64,000 nt of DNA from an uncultured Pelagibacteraceae bacterium (GCA_902610755.1 CACLWW010000004.1:1-64000); one strand, 5' to 3'. Counted from the stretch's first letter, positions 30,295 to 42,307 are shown. Notes: a model not told the origin generated them from the sequence alone. Program-made: numbers and translations.

Positions 30295-31392
30295 TGAGAG
30301 AAGAATTTTTTCAAAATGTGACTGAAGTCAACAAAGTTAATCAAAGAATAAAGGAGTATCTTTGAAAAGCACGACTTTGAAAAAAAAATAGAAAATTATA
30401 ATAACCTAATTTTATCGGAAAATTTCTGGAAGAATAAATCTGAAGCTCAAAAAGTTCTTAAAGAAAAAAAATTTCATGAAACTTTAGTAAATTCTTATGC
30501 AGAAACTACTAAATATTTAAAAGAGTTAGAGGAATTTTATAATCTAGCTTTAGAGGAAAATAATAAGAACTTAATTCAAGAAACATTAGAAAATATTAAA
30601 AACCTCAAAAATACAGTTAAGAAAAATGAGATTAAATGTTTTCTTTCAAAAGAAACTGATAGCAATGATTGTTTTTTAGAAATTCATGCTGGTGCTGGAG
30701 GAACAGAAAGTCAAGACTGGGCAGAGATGCTTAGAAGAATGTATATGAAATGGGCTCAATCAAAAGAATTTAAAAATCATATTATTAGTGAACATAAAGG
30801 TGATGAAGCAGGTCTTAAATCATCAACAATAAAAATATCTGGCGATTATGTTTTTGGATGGCTCAAAACAGAGTCTGGAATTCATAGACTAGTAAGAATA
30901 TCCCCTTTTGACTCCGGTGCTAGAAGACATACAAGTTTTGCAAGTGTTTGGGTTTATCCTGTAGTTGATGAGAATATTGATATTGAAATTTTAGAAAAAG
31001 ACCTAAGAATTGATACATACAGATCTAGTGGAGCGGGTGGACAGCACGTAAATACTACTGACAGTGCAGTCAGGATTACACATCTTCCAACAAAAATAGT
31101 CGTACAGTGTCAAAATGAAAGATCCCAGCATAAAAATAAAGAAACTTGTATGCAAATGCTTAAAGCAAGATTATATAATTTTGAATTGGAAAAGAGAGAA
31201 AAAGAAAACGAAAACAAACAAGACTCTAAAAAAGATATAGGGTGGGGCCATCAAATAAGATCATATGTTTTGCACCCATATCGACTAGTTAAAGACAATA
31301 GGACTAGCCATGAATCAAGTGATCCACAAAAGATATTAGACGGAGATATAGATAGCTTTTTAGAAAACTCTCTATTTAAACTAGATGCTTAA
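30294..31392 (+). CDS. prfB: Peptide chain release factor 2, expressed through a +1 programmed frameshift
   Basis: Frame 0: [23 protein letters not shown] then in-frame TGA (30363-30365). The +1 frame continues [23 protein letters not shown]... to [16 protein letters not shown] (GGQ). Only the downstream part appears in the ORF track. Confidence 0.96.
30354..30365 (+). promoter_or_regulatory. RF2 programmed frameshift site
   Basis: AAGGAG-TAT-CTT-TGA: SD-like element, three-nucleotide spacing, CUU slippery codon and UGA, matching the known RF2 layout. Listed coordinates cover its 3' part. Confidence 0.93.
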
Positions 31393-33589
31393 AAAACTTT
31401 CTCAAATATTACTTATAATAATTTTCTTAATAATTTCGTTTTTTCTTTATCTAAGCGTTTACGGAATAAATACTGATAAGCTTAATGGAATTATCAATGA
31501 GAAAATTTCACAGAGGGACAGTGATTTCGATATCAAATTAAATAAGATTAAGATTTTTCTAGACATAGGAAGTTTTAAATTAGAAGCTAAAACAAATAAT
31601 CCAATTATACTCTACAAAAAAAACAAAATAGAATTACAAAGTATAAGTACCGGTTTACCTTTACTCTCTATTTTTACTCAACAAGCAAAAATAGAAAATC
31701 TTAAATTTATTACAAAAAAAAATAAGGTAAAAGATTTAATTGAGTTTGGCAGAGGTTTTCAAAATACTCCTCAATTATTCATTTTGAAAAAGATGGTGAA
31801 ATCTGGAGATATTTCCTTAGAAGCCAAGATAAATTTTTCTGAGGACGGCAGCATCTCAAAAGATTATGTAATAGACGGTGATCTTGAAAATGTTAAATTA
31901 AGGTTACTAAACAAAGATATTATTGATAATATAAAATTTGGTTTCATATTAAAAGATAAAGATTACCTCATTTACAATGCCTCATCTCTTTATCAGGAGA
32001 TAAAATTTAAATCAGACGAAATTAAAATAAAAGAAAAAGACAGCGCCTTTTTATTTAATGGTAATATTTCTACATCAAAAAATGATCTTAATCTTAAAGC
32101 GATATCAAAAATATTCCAACTTGATTTAAGGAGTATTGAAAACGATAAAATTATATTTTCTTCAAATAACAAGTTTTCTTTCAAATTAAGTAAAAAGTTT
32201 AAGTTTTCAAATATAAATGCAAATTCAAAATTTAATATAGAAAGCTTGGAATATGCAAACTCTAGTTTAAAGGAATTTTTTCCAGGTTACAAAAATGAAG
32301 TGAAATTTGAAAATAACGTAATAAATTTAGATTATCAAAATGGAAATTACAAGATATCAGGAGATAGCGAATTAAATGTTAATGAAGACACAGATAGTCT
32401 AAGATACTCAATTGAGAAGAAAAAAGATAAAATTTTTTTTAAAACAAATTTTGAGATTAAAAGTAATACATTAAACCTTGAACTTTTGAACTATACAAAA
32501 AAAAAAGGTACTAAAAGTAATCTTATTATAGAAGGGGTTGTAAACAGGAATAATTCAGTTTTTTTAAATAAAATAAACTTCGCTGAGTCAAAAAATTTTA
32601 TTAAGGTTAAAAATATTAATTTAAATTCCAAAAAAAAATTAAAAAGTATTGACCAAATTGACGTTGATCTCGTAAATAATAACGATCAAATCAGTCAATT
32701 AAATATCAAAAGAAAAAAAATTGATTACTCTATTAATAGTAAAATCTTTGATGGAGCAAAAATCCTTGATAGAATATTGTTTTCAAAAAGTGAGGGAAAT
32801 TTTTTTGACATTTTTGAAAAATTAAACTCTAAAATTTCAATAAACTTTAATACCATCTATATTTCAAATGAAGATTATTTAAATAGTTTCAAAGCGGATA
32901 TTATTGTTAATAATAATCAAATAAAAGATTTAATTTTATCCTCTCAGTTTTCAACCAAAGAAGACTTAAAATTTTCAATAAAGACAAACTCAAACAATGA
33001 AAGGATAACAGATTTATTTGCGGGCAATGCAAAACCATTAGTAAAAAAATATGATTTTATAAAAGGTTTTGAGGGTGGCTATTTAAAATTTGATTCTATT
33101 GAAAAAAATAAAGTTTCAAATTCTAATTTAAAAATTTTTGATTTTAAATTAAAAGAAGTCCCAGCATTAACAAAATTACTTACCCTAGCATCTTTGCAAG
33201 GAATTGCAGATCTTTTGACTGGAGAAGGTATTAGATTTAATGAATTTGAAATGATTTTTAATAATAAAAATGGGCTTATGACGATTGAGGAAATCTATTC
33301 TTTAGGGCCTTCGATATCTATATTGATGGATGGGTATATTCAAAAAGATGATTTAGTAAGTCTAAGAGGTACCTTGGTACCTGCAACTACTGTAAATAAA
33401 GTTATAGGTTCAATTCCGGTCATTGGAGATTTACTTGTCGGTAAAAAAGCTGGAGAGGGTGTTTTTGGAGTAAGTTTTAAAATAAAAGGTTATCCTGATG
33501 ATTTAAAAACAACAGTTAATCCTATCAAAACTTTAACTCCAAGGTTTATTACGAGAACATTAGAGAAAATAAAAAAATCTAACGAATGA
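31385..33589 (+). CDS. AsmA-like / YhdP-type C-terminal domain protein
   Basis: N-terminal TM, long beta-rich body, C-terminus with [24 protein letters not shown] and [47 protein letters not shown]. Confidence 0.83.
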   Translation: MLKKLSQILLIIIFLIISFFLYLSVYGINTDKLNGIINEKISQRDSDFDIKLNKIKIFLDIGSFKLEAKTNNPIILYKKNKIELQSISTGLPLLSIFTQQAKIENLKFITKKNKVKDLIEFGRGFQNTPQLFILKKMVKSGDISLEAKINFSEDGSISKDYVIDGDLENVKLRLLNKDIIDNIKFGFILKDKDYLIYNASSLYQEIKFKSDEIKIKEKDSAFLFNGNISTSKNDLNLKAISKIFQLDLRSIENDKIIFSSNNKFSFKLSKKFKFSNINANSKFNIESLEYANSSLKEFFPGYKNEVKFENNVINLDYQNGNYKISGDSELNVNEDTDSLRYSIEKKKDKIFFKTNFEIKSNTLNLELLNYTKKKGTKSNLIIEGVVNRNNSVFLNKINFAESKNFIKVKNINLNSKKKLKSIDQIDVDLVNNNDQISQLNIKRKKIDYSINSKIFDGAKILDRILFSKSEGNFFDIFEKLNSKISINFNTIYISNEDYLNSFKADIIVNNNQIKDLILSSQFSTKEDLKFSIKTNSNNERITDLFAGNAKPLVKKYDFIKGFEGGYLKFDSIEKNKVSNSNLKIFDFKLKEVPALTKLLTLASLQGIADLLTGEGIRFNEFEMIFNNKNGLMTIEEIYSLGPSISILMDGYIQKDDLVSLRGTLVPATTVNKVIGSIPVIGDLLVGKKAGEGVFGVSFKIKGYPDDLKTTVNPIKTLTPRFITRTLEKIKKSNE

Positions 33590-34811
33590 TTTTTATTAAA
33601 ACGTGATTTTTCTTACCATGAGAAATCTTTAAAACCTCATCTTTAAAGTCAGACACATTAATTGCTAAATTTTCATCTGTAACTGTAGAGTTATTTACTT
33701 TTAAACCAGAATTTTTTATTGTTCTTCTAATTTCACTTTTTGAACTAAACAAATTAGTTTTGATAGAAAGATCAATTATATTTAAACCATTATTAATTTG
33801 ATTTTTTTTAATTTTTATTACTGGCAACTCATCTCCTGAACCACCCGCGAATGTTTTTTTAGCTGTCTCTAAAGCTTTTAATGCAGCTGCTTGACCATGT
33901 AAAAGAGTAGTAGCTTCATTTGCTAAAAGGGTTTTTAAATAGTTAATATTTTTATCTTTTATATTTTCAATTTCAGAGACATCTTTATCTGTAAACATCT
34001 TCAAAAATCTAACAACATCTCGATCATCTGTATTTCTCCAAAATTGCCAGTAGTCATAAGATGGCAAAAGTTTTTTATCCAACCAAACAGCTCCTTTTTC
34101 AGTTTTACCCATTTTTGCTCCAGATGCTAAAGTAATCAAAGGTGTTGTTAAACCGTAAACTTGCTTACTTGAGTATCTTTTTACTAATTCAACACCATTA
34201 ACGATATTACCCCATTGATCAGAGCCACCAATTTGCATTAAACAATTTTTTGTTTTGTTAAGTTCTAAAAAATCATATGCTTGCAGTATCATATAGTTAA
34301 ATTCCATATAGCTTAATGATTGCTCTCTCTCCAATCTAAGTTTAACGCTATCAAAACTTAGCATTTTATTAATAGTAAAATGTTTTCCAATATCTCTTAA
34401 AAACTTAATATAATTTAGTTTACCCAACCACTTAAAATTGTTTACATAAATAGGACGTGTTTTAGAATTTTTGTTATCCAGAAATATCGAAAAAACTTTC
34501 TTAATATTTTTTATATTCTTTTCGATTTCTTTTTCTGTAAGAATTTTTCTTGTTTCTTCTTTTCCTGAAGGATCACCTATTCTTGTTGTACCTCCTCCGA
34601 GCAATATAATTGGTTGATGTCCATGTTTTTGTAACAACCTTAAGCACATAATTTGGAGTAAGCTTCCTACGTGTAAACTTTGAGCAGTACAGTCGAAACC
34701 AATATAAGCTCTTATTTTTTTCTTATCCATTAACGCATTTAGGGACTCTAAATTAGTACATTGATTAAAATATTCTCTTTCATTAAACTCTTTAAGGAAT
34801 GAATTTTTCAT
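33579..34811 (-). CDS. tyrS: Tyrosyl-tRNA synthetase
   Basis: YIGFDCTAQSLHVGSLL (HIGH-like), QIGGSDQWGNI, KMGKTEKGAVWL (KMSKS-like), C-terminal S4 domain. Confidence 0.97.
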   Translation of the reverse strand: MKNSFLKEFNEREYFNQCTNLESLNALMDKKKIRAYIGFDCTAQSLHVGSLLQIMCLRLLQKHGHQPIILLGGGTTRIGDPSGKEETRKILTEKEIEKNIKNIKKVFSIFLDNKNSKTRPIYVNNFKWLGKLNYIKFLRDIGKHFTINKMLSFDSVKLRLEREQSLSYMEFNYMILQAYDFLELNKTKNCLMQIGGSDQWGNIVNGVELVKRYSSKQVYGLTTPLITLASGAKMGKTEKGAVWLDKKLLPSYDYWQFWRNTDDRDVVRFLKMFTDKDVSEIENIKDKNINYLKTLLANEATTLLHGQAAALKALETAKKTFAGGSGDELPVIKIKKNQINNGLNIIDLSIKTNLFSSKSEIRRTIKNSGLKVNNSTVTDENLAINVSDFKDEVLKISHGKKNHVLIKIIR

Positions 34812-34872
34812 TTTTTTATAAAATAAGTCAGTTTCAATATACCTATATTAACTTAATTAAAAAATAAATATT

Positions 34873-36000
34873 ATGTCTAAAAATTACTATAGCCTTGGGT
34901 TAATGAGCGGTACATCTGGAGATGGAGTTGATGCATCTTTAATAAATTCTGACGGGGATTCAAATTATAACGTAGAAATTAACAAGTATTTTGAATATGA
35001 AAATAACTTGAGTCAAAAAATACACTCACTAAAAGATAAAATTAATACTGTCACTGATCTTGAAACATGTTCCACTGAGCTAAAAGCTTTGGAGAAAGAA
35101 TTAACTATTTTTCACTCAAAAGTAGTAATGGATATAATTAAAAATACAAAGATAAAAATTGATTTTGTAGGTTTTCATGGCCAAACAATGTTTCACGATC
35201 CATCTAAGAAAATCTCTAAACAAATAGGAGATGGTAAACTTTTGTCTCAACTTACTCAGACCACTGTTGTCTATAATTTTAGACAAAATGATATTCAGAA
35301 TGGTGGTGAAGGAGCACCTTTAGCTCCTATTTTTCACAAAACATTAGTAAAAAAGATAAAAATTGAGTTACCAGTTTGTATATTAAATATTGGTGGAATT
35401 TCTAATGTAACAATACTAGGTGATTACGAACAAAATCATTTTACAAGTAGAGATTTGGGTCCAGGAAACTGTTTAATTGATGCCTGGGTTAGAAAAAATA
35501 AAAAAGGAAATTTTGATAAAGATGGTGCATACGCAGCAATGGGCAAAACAAATGATTTGATGTTAAATCAGGCATTAGATAATTTTGATAATCGACCTGA
35601 CCAGAATAGACTTTCTTTCGATACCAAAGATTTTGACATAAATTTTTTAAGAGGCGTAAGTTTTGAAGATGGTGCAGCAACTTTAACGGACTTATCAGGG
35701 AGAATAATTGGAGCTGGTTTATTTTCTTTATTGAGCGATGTAAGAAATAAATTATTTAAAGTTTTGGTGTCTGGAGGTGGAAGAAAAAATAAAACTTTAA
35801 TTCAAAGGATAAAATCTAGAACATTGAAAAATTTAGTAATCCAACCTATTGATGACTATGGCATAGACGGAGATTATGTGGAGTCTCAGGCATTTGCATT
35901 TTTAGCAATTAGAAGTTTCTTGAAGTTGCCAATATCGTTTCCTGATACTACAGGATGTAAAAGTCCTACTACAGGTGGCGAAGTTGTGAAAAATTTTTAA
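34873..36000 (+). CDS. anmK: Anhydro-N-acetylmuramic acid kinase
   Basis: GLMSGTSGDGVDASL, NIGGISNVT, GPGNCLIDAW, VSGGGRKN. Confidence 0.95.
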   Translation: MSKNYYSLGLMSGTSGDGVDASLINSDGDSNYNVEINKYFEYENNLSQKIHSLKDKINTVTDLETCSTELKALEKELTIFHSKVVMDIIKNTKIKIDFVGFHGQTMFHDPSKKISKQIGDGKLLSQLTQTTVVYNFRQNDIQNGGEGAPLAPIFHKTLVKKIKIELPVCILNIGGISNVTILGDYEQNHFTSRDLGPGNCLIDAWVRKNKKGNFDKDGAYAAMGKTNDLMLNQALDNFDNRPDQNRLSFDTKDFDINFLRGVSFEDGAATLTDLSGRIIGAGLFSLLSDVRNKLFKVLVSGGGRKNKTLIQRIKSRTLKNLVIQPIDDYGIDGDYVESQAFAFLAIRSFLKLPISFPDTTGCKSPTTGGEVVKNF

Positions 36001-36653
36001 TATAAGGCAGATTCTTTTTTAATATATTTATCCAAAACTTTTTTTAAACTCTCTTCAGATTTTGTAAAAAAGTGATTTGCATCAGGTACAGACTCAAATT
36101 CAACTTTAATACCTTTTTGGGATGCCAGCCTTTTATCAAGTTCATTAATATATTCTTTAGGCACTAACTCATCTTTTTTTCCATAAACCATTAGCCCTGA
36201 TGTAGGACATGGAGATAAAAAAGAAAAATCATAAACGTTAGGTTGTGGAGATATAGATATAAATCTATTGATTTCAGGACGTCTCATAAGTAATTGCATA
36301 GAGATTAAAGATCCAAAAGAAAAACCAGCAACCCAACATTGAGAATTATCAAAATTCTCCCTCTCTAACCAATCAAGTGCAGCAGCAGCATCAGCTAACT
36401 CCCCTTGGCCGTTATCAAATTCGCCATCGCTTTTGCCTACCCCTCTAAAATTAACTCTGCAAACTGAAAACCCGTTGTCCATAAAAGCATGAAAAGTATC
36501 AACAACAACTTTATTATTCATCGTACCACCGTATTGCGGATGAGGTTGAAGAACTAAAGCTATTGGAGATGTAATTTTATGACTTTTAAAATATTTTGCT
36601 TCTAATCTTCCTGCAGGTCCAGGTATGAAGATTTCTAAAATTTTATTTTCCAT
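35997..36653 (-). CDS. Alpha/beta hydrolase
   Basis: GRLEAKYF...LVLQPHPQYGGTMNN, NFRGVGKSDG, GFSFGS nucleophile elbow. Confidence 0.85.
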   Translation of the reverse strand: MENKILEIFIPGPAGRLEAKYFKSHKITSPIALVLQPHPQYGGTMNNKVVVDTFHAFMDNGFSVCRVNFRGVGKSDGEFDNGQGELADAAAALDWLERENFDNSQCWVAGFSFGSLISMQLLMRRPEINRFISISPQPNVYDFSFLSPCPTSGLMVYGKKDELVPKEYINELDKRLASQKGIKVEFESVPDANHFFTKSEESLKKVLDKYIKKESALY

Positions 36654-36739
36654 GTTTGTTAATGATTATTATTCTCACTAAAAAACTTTGTTTATCATAT
36701 TGCAGTGTCAATTTGCGAGTCTTTTTCTTTAATGCAATC

Positions 36740-36767
36740 TTGACTATTTTAGTCGGGTATATATATA
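36740..36767 (+). promoter_or_regulatory. Candidate promoter with IscR/Rrf2-type operator upstream of the suf operon
   Basis: TTGACT (36740-36745) and TATATA (36762-36767), 16-nt spacer; dyad GACTA-TTT-TAGTC at 36742-36754 overlaps the -35. Confidence 0.6.
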
Positions 36768-36787
36768 AGTCCCATAAATTGCGGATT

Positions 36788-37210
36788 ATGAAGCTTAATA
36801 CTAAATCACGATATGCTGTAATGGCACTTGCTGATATGGCGAGATTTGATGGGAAATACCCAGTTAGTTTAAGAGATATATCTCTAAGACAGAGTATATC
36901 TTTACTTTATTTGGAACAGATTTTTTTAAGATTAAAAAAAAATAATATTGTTAAAAGTGTAAGAGGTACAAATGGTGGCTATATTATATCTAAAAATATT
37001 AACGACCTGAAAATTTCAGATATTTTTTATGCTTTAGATGAAAAAGTCAAAACAGTTGGATGTAAAAAAGATTCAAAAAAAGGTTGTAATGGCAAATCTT
37101 CAAAATGCATAACTCACAATTTGTGGGATGAACTTGATTTGCATATCAATTCATTTTTTGAAAATAAAAAATTGGGTGATTTAGTAAGGAAAAAAGAAAG
37201 TAGAAATTAA
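36788..37210 (+). CDS. iscR: Rrf2-family Fe-S regulator, IscR-like
   Basis: [20 protein letters not shown]; three clustered Cys ([27 protein letters not shown]); first gene before sufB. Start trimmed to 36788. Confidence 0.88.
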   Translation: MKLNTKSRYAVMALADMARFDGKYPVSLRDISLRQSISLLYLEQIFLRLKKNNIVKSVRGTNGGYIISKNINDLKISDIFYALDEKVKTVGCKKDSKKGCNGKSSKCITHNLWDELDLHINSFFENKKLGDLVRKKESRN

Positions 37211-38646
37211 TGAGAGAAAAAGAACTTGAAAAGTTAAAAGACTATAAATACGGTTTTTCAACTGATATTGAAAATTTCAAAGCTCCAAAAGGTTTAAATG
37301 AAGATGTTATCAAATTTATATCTAATATTAAAAAAGAACCTAAGTGGTTGTTGGATTGGAGACTAAAAGCTTACAATAGGGTAAAAGTTTTAAAAGAACC
37401 AAACTGGCAGAAACCAAAGTATCCTAAAATTGACTATCAAGATCTTTATTATTATTCAGCGCCAAAAAGTTTTAAAGAAAAACCAAAAAGTTTAGATGAA
37501 TTAGATCCAAAACTTATTGAAACCTATAACAAACTTGGTATTCCGCTAAATGAACAAAAAAGATTAAATGGTATAGCGGTTGACGCTGTATTCGACTCAG
37601 TTTCTGTAGCTACGACTTTTAAGGATACTCTGACAGAAAAAGGAATTATTTTTTGCTCTATTTCTGAAGCAATTCAAAAACATCCAGATCTAGTGAAAAA
37701 ATATTTAGGTTCTGTAATACCAATTACTGATCATTACTTTGCAACATTAAATTCAGCAGTATTTACTGATGGATCTTTTGTTTATATTCCACCGGGAGTA
37801 AGATGTCCTATGGAGCTTTCTACATATTTTAGAATAAATGCCTCTGATACAGGTCAGTTTGAGAGAACTCTTATTATTGCAGATAAAGGGAGTTACGTAA
37901 GCTATTTAGAAGGATGCACTGCACCAATGAGAGACGAGAATCAATTGCATGCAGCAAATGTTGAGTTGATTGCATTAGATGACGCTGAAATAAAATACTC
38001 AACTGTTCAAAATTGGTATCCTGGAGATAAAGATGGAAAAGGTGGAATTTACAACTTTGTAACAAAAAGAGGATTATGCAAGGGTAAAAATTCTAAAATT
38101 TCTTGGACACAAGTTGAAACCGGATCAGCTATCACGTGGAAGTATCCAAGCTGCATATTGCAAGGTGACAACTCAGTTGGTGAATTTTATTCAATTGCAA
38201 TTACAAATAATCACCAAAAAGCAGATACAGGTACTAAAATGATTCACTTAGGCAAGAATACAAAAAGTAAAATCATATCAAAGGGTATAAGTGCAGGTTT
38301 CTCTGATATGACTTATAGAGGATTAGTTGATATTTCTCCTAAATCATCAAACTCTAGTAATTATACTCAATGTGATTCATTACTAATGGGAAATAAATGT
38401 GGTGCACACACCATTCCTTACATTAAAAATAAAAATGCTAATTCTAATATTGCGCATGAAGCAACAACTTCAAAAATAAGCGATGAACAATTGCATTATT
38501 GCCAACAAAGAGGATTGAATTCTGAGGAAGCAGTAAGTTTGATTGTAAATGGTTTTTGTAAAGAAGTTCTTCAGCAATTACCTATGGAATTTGCAGTTGA
38601 AGCGCAAAAACTTGTTGGTATTAGTTTAGAGGGGAGTGTTGGTTAA
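37210..38646 (+). CDS. sufB: Fe-S cluster assembly protein SufB
   Basis: [34 protein letters not shown]; suf operon. Confidence 0.97.
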   Translation: MREKELEKLKDYKYGFSTDIENFKAPKGLNEDVIKFISNIKKEPKWLLDWRLKAYNRVKVLKEPNWQKPKYPKIDYQDLYYYSAPKSFKEKPKSLDELDPKLIETYNKLGIPLNEQKRLNGIAVDAVFDSVSVATTFKDTLTEKGIIFCSISEAIQKHPDLVKKYLGSVIPITDHYFATLNSAVFTDGSFVYIPPGVRCPMELSTYFRINASDTGQFERTLIIADKGSYVSYLEGCTAPMRDENQLHAANVELIALDDAEIKYSTVQNWYPGDKDGKGGIYNFVTKRGLCKGKNSKISWTQVETGSAITWKYPSCILQGDNSVGEFYSIAITNNHQKADTGTKMIHLGKNTKSKIISKGISAGFSDMTYRGLVDISPKSSNSSNYTQCDSLLMGNKCGAHTIPYIKNKNANSNIAHEATTSKISDEQLHYCQQRGLNSEEAVSLIVNGFCKEVLQQLPMEFAVEAQKLVGISLEGSVG

Positions 38647-39380
38647 TGTTAAAAATCGATAACCTAAATGCAAAAATAGAAGATAAATCAATTTTAAATG
38701 GCTTCTCTCTTGAGATTAAACCTGGAGAAGTTCATGCTATAATGGGTCCTAATGGATCAGGAAAAAGCACTCTATCTAATATTTTATCAGGAAAAAAAGG
38801 GTATGACGTAACAGGGGATGTTTTATTTGAGAATAAAAATTTATTTGATCTTGAGACAGAGGAAAGAGCTCATAAAGGAATATTTTTAGCTTTTCAATAT
38901 CCTTTAGAAATTCCAGGTGTAAATACAAACATCTTTTTAAAAACTTCTTTAAACGCTATTAAAAAAGCGCGTGGTGAAAAAGAATTAGACGCATTAGAGT
39001 TTCTCAAATTAGTAAAAGAAAAAGCAAAAAATCTAAAATTTGATGAAGAAAAACTTAGTAGACAACTTAATGTTGGTTTTTCTGGTGGAGAAAAAAAGAA
39101 GAATGAAATTTTACAAATGTCTATTTTAGAACCAAAATTATCAATTTTAGATGAAACAGATTCAGGACTAGATATTGATGCATTAAAAATTGTTGCAGAT
39201 GGTGTTAACTCATTAAGAAAAAAAGATAATTCTTTTTTGATAATAACCCACTATCAAAGATTACTTAATTATATAAAACCTGATTTTGTTCATGTTTTAA
39301 TGAATGGAAAAGTAGTTAAATCAGGAGGACCTGAGTTAGCGCTAGAGTTAGAAAAGAAAGGTTATGAAAACATAAACTAA
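38646..39380 (+). CDS. sufC: Fe-S cluster assembly ATPase SufC
   Basis: [30 protein letters not shown]. Confidence 0.97.
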   Translation: MLKIDNLNAKIEDKSILNGFSLEIKPGEVHAIMGPNGSGKSTLSNILSGKKGYDVTGDVLFENKNLFDLETEERAHKGIFLAFQYPLEIPGVNTNIFLKTSLNAIKKARGEKELDALEFLKLVKEKAKNLKFDEEKLSRQLNVGFSGGEKKKNEILQMSILEPKLSILDETDSGLDIDALKIVADGVNSLRKKDNSFLIITHYQRLLNYIKPDFVHVLMNGKVVKSGGPELALELEKKGYENIN

Positions 39381-40630
39381 TGGAAAATTTTAAAACAGAT
39401 TTTAAAAAAACATTAAAGAATAACAATTTATCTGAAAAGGAAATTGCTTTTAAAAATCTTAATGCAAAAGAATTCTCGAGCCATGGTTTCCCAAATAGGA
39501 AAGATGAAGATTGGAAATTTTCAGATATTAATCAAATTATTAAAAAAGAAATTGGAGAATTAAATTTTTACAATGAACAATTAAAAAAAATTGAGATAGA
39601 TAAAGATATCTTACTCAATGAAATAGAACATAACAAATTGTTTTTTGTAAATGGTCAATTAGTACAGATTGACTTTAATTCTGAGGATAAAGGTAAAATA
39701 GAATTTTTAGATAATCAAAATAATATAGATGAACAATTAGCAGATAATTCTTTAATAAATTTGAATAACGCCTTATCAAATAAAAGTTATAAATTATTGA
39801 TTAAGAAAAATTATCAAATTAAAAAACCTCTTATTATTTACCACACAACTAAAAGTGAATTAAAATCACAAAGCATAAATTTTAAAATTAATTTTGTGTT
39901 AGAGGAAAACAGTTCTTTAAAGTTAATTGACTTTGTAAAAGACAAAGGTAATAAAAACTTTATCAATATTTTTTACAATTTTTCTTTAGAAAAAAATTCA
40001 ATTTTAAAAAACTACAAAATTGATCAGTTTGAAAATGATAATATTAGATATATGTTTAACAACATTAAACAATCTTCTAATAGCGTTTCAGAAACATTTT
40101 ATTTATCTAAAGGATCAACTTTTTCAAAAAACGAAATCTTTTGTGACTTAAAAGGAGAACACTCTTCAGCTTTTGTGAATGGTATATTTTCACTAAATAA
40201 AAGCAAACACCACGAGATTAAGGCAAAAATTAATCATTTAGTTGAGAATACAAAAAGCTATCAGTTAGTGAAAAGTGTTTTAGAAAATAAATCAAGATCA
40301 GTTTATCAAGGAAAAATATATGTAGACTCGAAAGCACAAAAAACAGATGGCTATCAATTAAGTAAAGCAATATTGGTTGATGAAACAACAGAATTTAATG
40401 CAAAGCCTGAGTTAGAAATTTATGCAGATGATGTAAAATGTTCACATGGATCTGCTTCTGGAAGTTTAGATGAAAATTCAATATTTTATTTGATGTCTAG
40501 GGGCCTTAGTTACAAAGAGGCAAGAGAATTATTAATAAATGGTTTTCTTGTTGAAGTAATCAATCAAATAACTGATGAATCAATTAAAAAACTTATTAAA
40601 AATTTATATGGATTAAAAAATGAATATTAA
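39380..40630 (+). CDS. sufD: Fe-S cluster assembly protein SufD
   Basis: GFPNRKDEDWKFSDIN; DDVKCSHGSASGSLDENSIFYLMSRGLS. Confidence 0.95.
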   Translation: MENFKTDFKKTLKNNNLSEKEIAFKNLNAKEFSSHGFPNRKDEDWKFSDINQIIKKEIGELNFYNEQLKKIEIDKDILLNEIEHNKLFFVNGQLVQIDFNSEDKGKIEFLDNQNNIDEQLADNSLINLNNALSNKSYKLLIKKNYQIKKPLIIYHTTKSELKSQSINFKINFVLEENSSLKLIDFVKDKGNKNFINIFYNFSLEKNSILKNYKIDQFENDNIRYMFNNIKQSSNSVSETFYLSKGSTFSKNEIFCDLKGEHSSAFVNGIFSLNKSKHHEIKAKINHLVENTKSYQLVKSVLENKSRSVYQGKIYVDSKAQKTDGYQLSKAILVDETTEFNAKPELEIYADDVKCSHGSASGSLDENSIFYLMSRGLSYKEARELLINGFLVEVINQITDESIKKLIKNLYGLKNEY

Positions 40631-41837
40631 AGATATCAAAAAAGAATTTCCAATATTTGATAACAAAGTTCATAATAATGATCTAGTTTATTTAGATAGT
40701 GCTAATTCATCTCAAAAGCCTAAAGTTGTTGTAGATAGAATCTACGATTTTTATACTAAAGAATTTTCAAATGTGGGTCGTAGCGTTCATTACTTAGCTG
40801 TAGCAGCAACAAATTTATACGAAAATACAAGGGTTTTAGTACAGAAATACATTAATGCAAAAGATCCAAACGAGATAGTTTTCACAAAAGGTGCAACCGA
40901 GGCAATAAATTTAGTAGCAAATACTTTCGGTCAAAAATATTTAAAAGAGGGTGATGAAATTTTAATTACAGAATTAGAACACCATTCAAACTATGTTCCT
41001 TGGCATTATTTAAGGAAATCAAAAGGTGTTAAGATTAATTTTGCAGATGTAGATGAGAACGGTGATATTAGTATTGAAAGTATTGAAAAGAAAATTACAC
41101 CTAAAACAAAAATTTTGGCTATCACTCATCTATCTAATGTTACAGGTGCAATTCTTCCTATTAAAGAAATTATTCAATTAGCACATTCAAAGAATATTCC
41201 AGTTCTTGTAGATGGTTGTCAGGGAGCTCCACATTTAAAATTAGATATGCAAGATCTTAATTGTGATTTTTACGCAATATCCTGCCATAAAATGTATGGA
41301 CCTACTGGTCTTGGTGTATTGTATGCTAAAAAGAAATGGTTAGAAGAGTTACCACCTTACCAAGGCGGCGGCGGAATGATTGGTGAAGTAAAAAAAGAAG
41401 GGATTACTTTTGGAGATCTTCCTAATAAATATGAAGCAGGTACAATGGCAACTGCACAAGTGATCGCATTTGGTGAGTCAATTAATTTCATAAACAAACT
41501 CGGTATAGATAAAATTGAGGAACATGAGAGAGAATTGACAAAATACGGTGAAGAAATTTTAAGAAAAAATAATTCTGTAAAACTCATTGGGAGCCCAAAA
41601 AATAAAGGGTCAGTTTTATCATTCACTTTAGATGGAATTCATCCACATGATATAGCAACTATACTTGATGAAGATGGTGTTGCAATAAGAGCTGGACACC
41701 ATTGTTGTCAAATCCTTCATGAAAAATTAGGATTAGCAGCTACAGCTAGAGCATCTTTAGGTGTTTACAATACCAAAGATGATCTCGATCAATTAAACAG
41801 CTCAATTAACAAATGTATAAAAATATTTAATTCATAA
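40620..41837 (+). CDS. sufS: Cysteine desulfurase SufS
   Basis: YLDSANSSQKP, ITELEHHSNYVPW, CHKMYGPTGLGVLY, RAGHHCCQ. Confidence 0.97.
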   Translation: MNIKDIKKEFPIFDNKVHNNDLVYLDSANSSQKPKVVVDRIYDFYTKEFSNVGRSVHYLAVAATNLYENTRVLVQKYINAKDPNEIVFTKGATEAINLVANTFGQKYLKEGDEILITELEHHSNYVPWHYLRKSKGVKINFADVDENGDISIESIEKKITPKTKILAITHLSNVTGAILPIKEIIQLAHSKNIPVLVDGCQGAPHLKLDMQDLNCDFYAISCHKMYGPTGLGVLYAKKKWLEELPPYQGGGGMIGEVKKEGITFGDLPNKYEAGTMATAQVIAFGESINFINKLGIDKIEEHERELTKYGEEILRKNNSVKLIGSPKNKGSVLSFTLDGIHPHDIATILDEDGVAIRAGHHCCQILHEKLGLAATARASLGVYNTKDDLDQLNSSINKCIKIFNS

Positions 41838-42307
41838 TGGACTTAAAAGATTTATACCAACAATTAATTCTAGATCATGGAAAAAATCCTAGGAACTTAG
41901 GAAAGTTTGAAAATTTTAATAAAGACGCTAAAGGACATAATCCTTTATGCGGAGATAAAGTTCATGTTTACTTAAAATTGGATGAAAATAAAAAGATTTC
42001 CGATATCAAATTTGAAGGTGAGGGATGTGCGATATCCATGGCATCTGCTTCCATAATGACTGAATTGATGAAAAATAAAGAGGAACCAGAGGTAAAAGAA
42101 TTGATTGATGACTTTTTAAAAATGATAAAAGATAGCCCTGAACTTAGTTCTAAAATTATTAGTGAGGATGAAAAAACTAAACTTATGTCTTTGTCTGGAG
42201 TTAAAAAATACCCAATGAGAGTAAAATGTGCAACCTTACCGTGGCATACTTTAGTTTCAGCCATGACAGATAAACCTGGAGAAGTAAATACTGAAAAGGA
42301 AGATTAA
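41837..42307 (+). CDS. sufU: SufU/IscU-type scaffold or sulfur-transfer protein
   Basis: LDHGKNPRNLG, NPLCGDKVHVYLKL, GEGCAISMASASIM, RVKCATLPWHTL. Confidence 0.93.
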   Translation: MDLKDLYQQLILDHGKNPRNLGKFENFNKDAKGHNPLCGDKVHVYLKLDENKKISDIKFEGEGCAISMASASIMTELMKNKEEPEVKELIDDFLKMIKDSPELSSKIISEDEKTKLMSLSGVKKYPMRVKCATLPWHTLVSAMTDKPGEVNTEKED

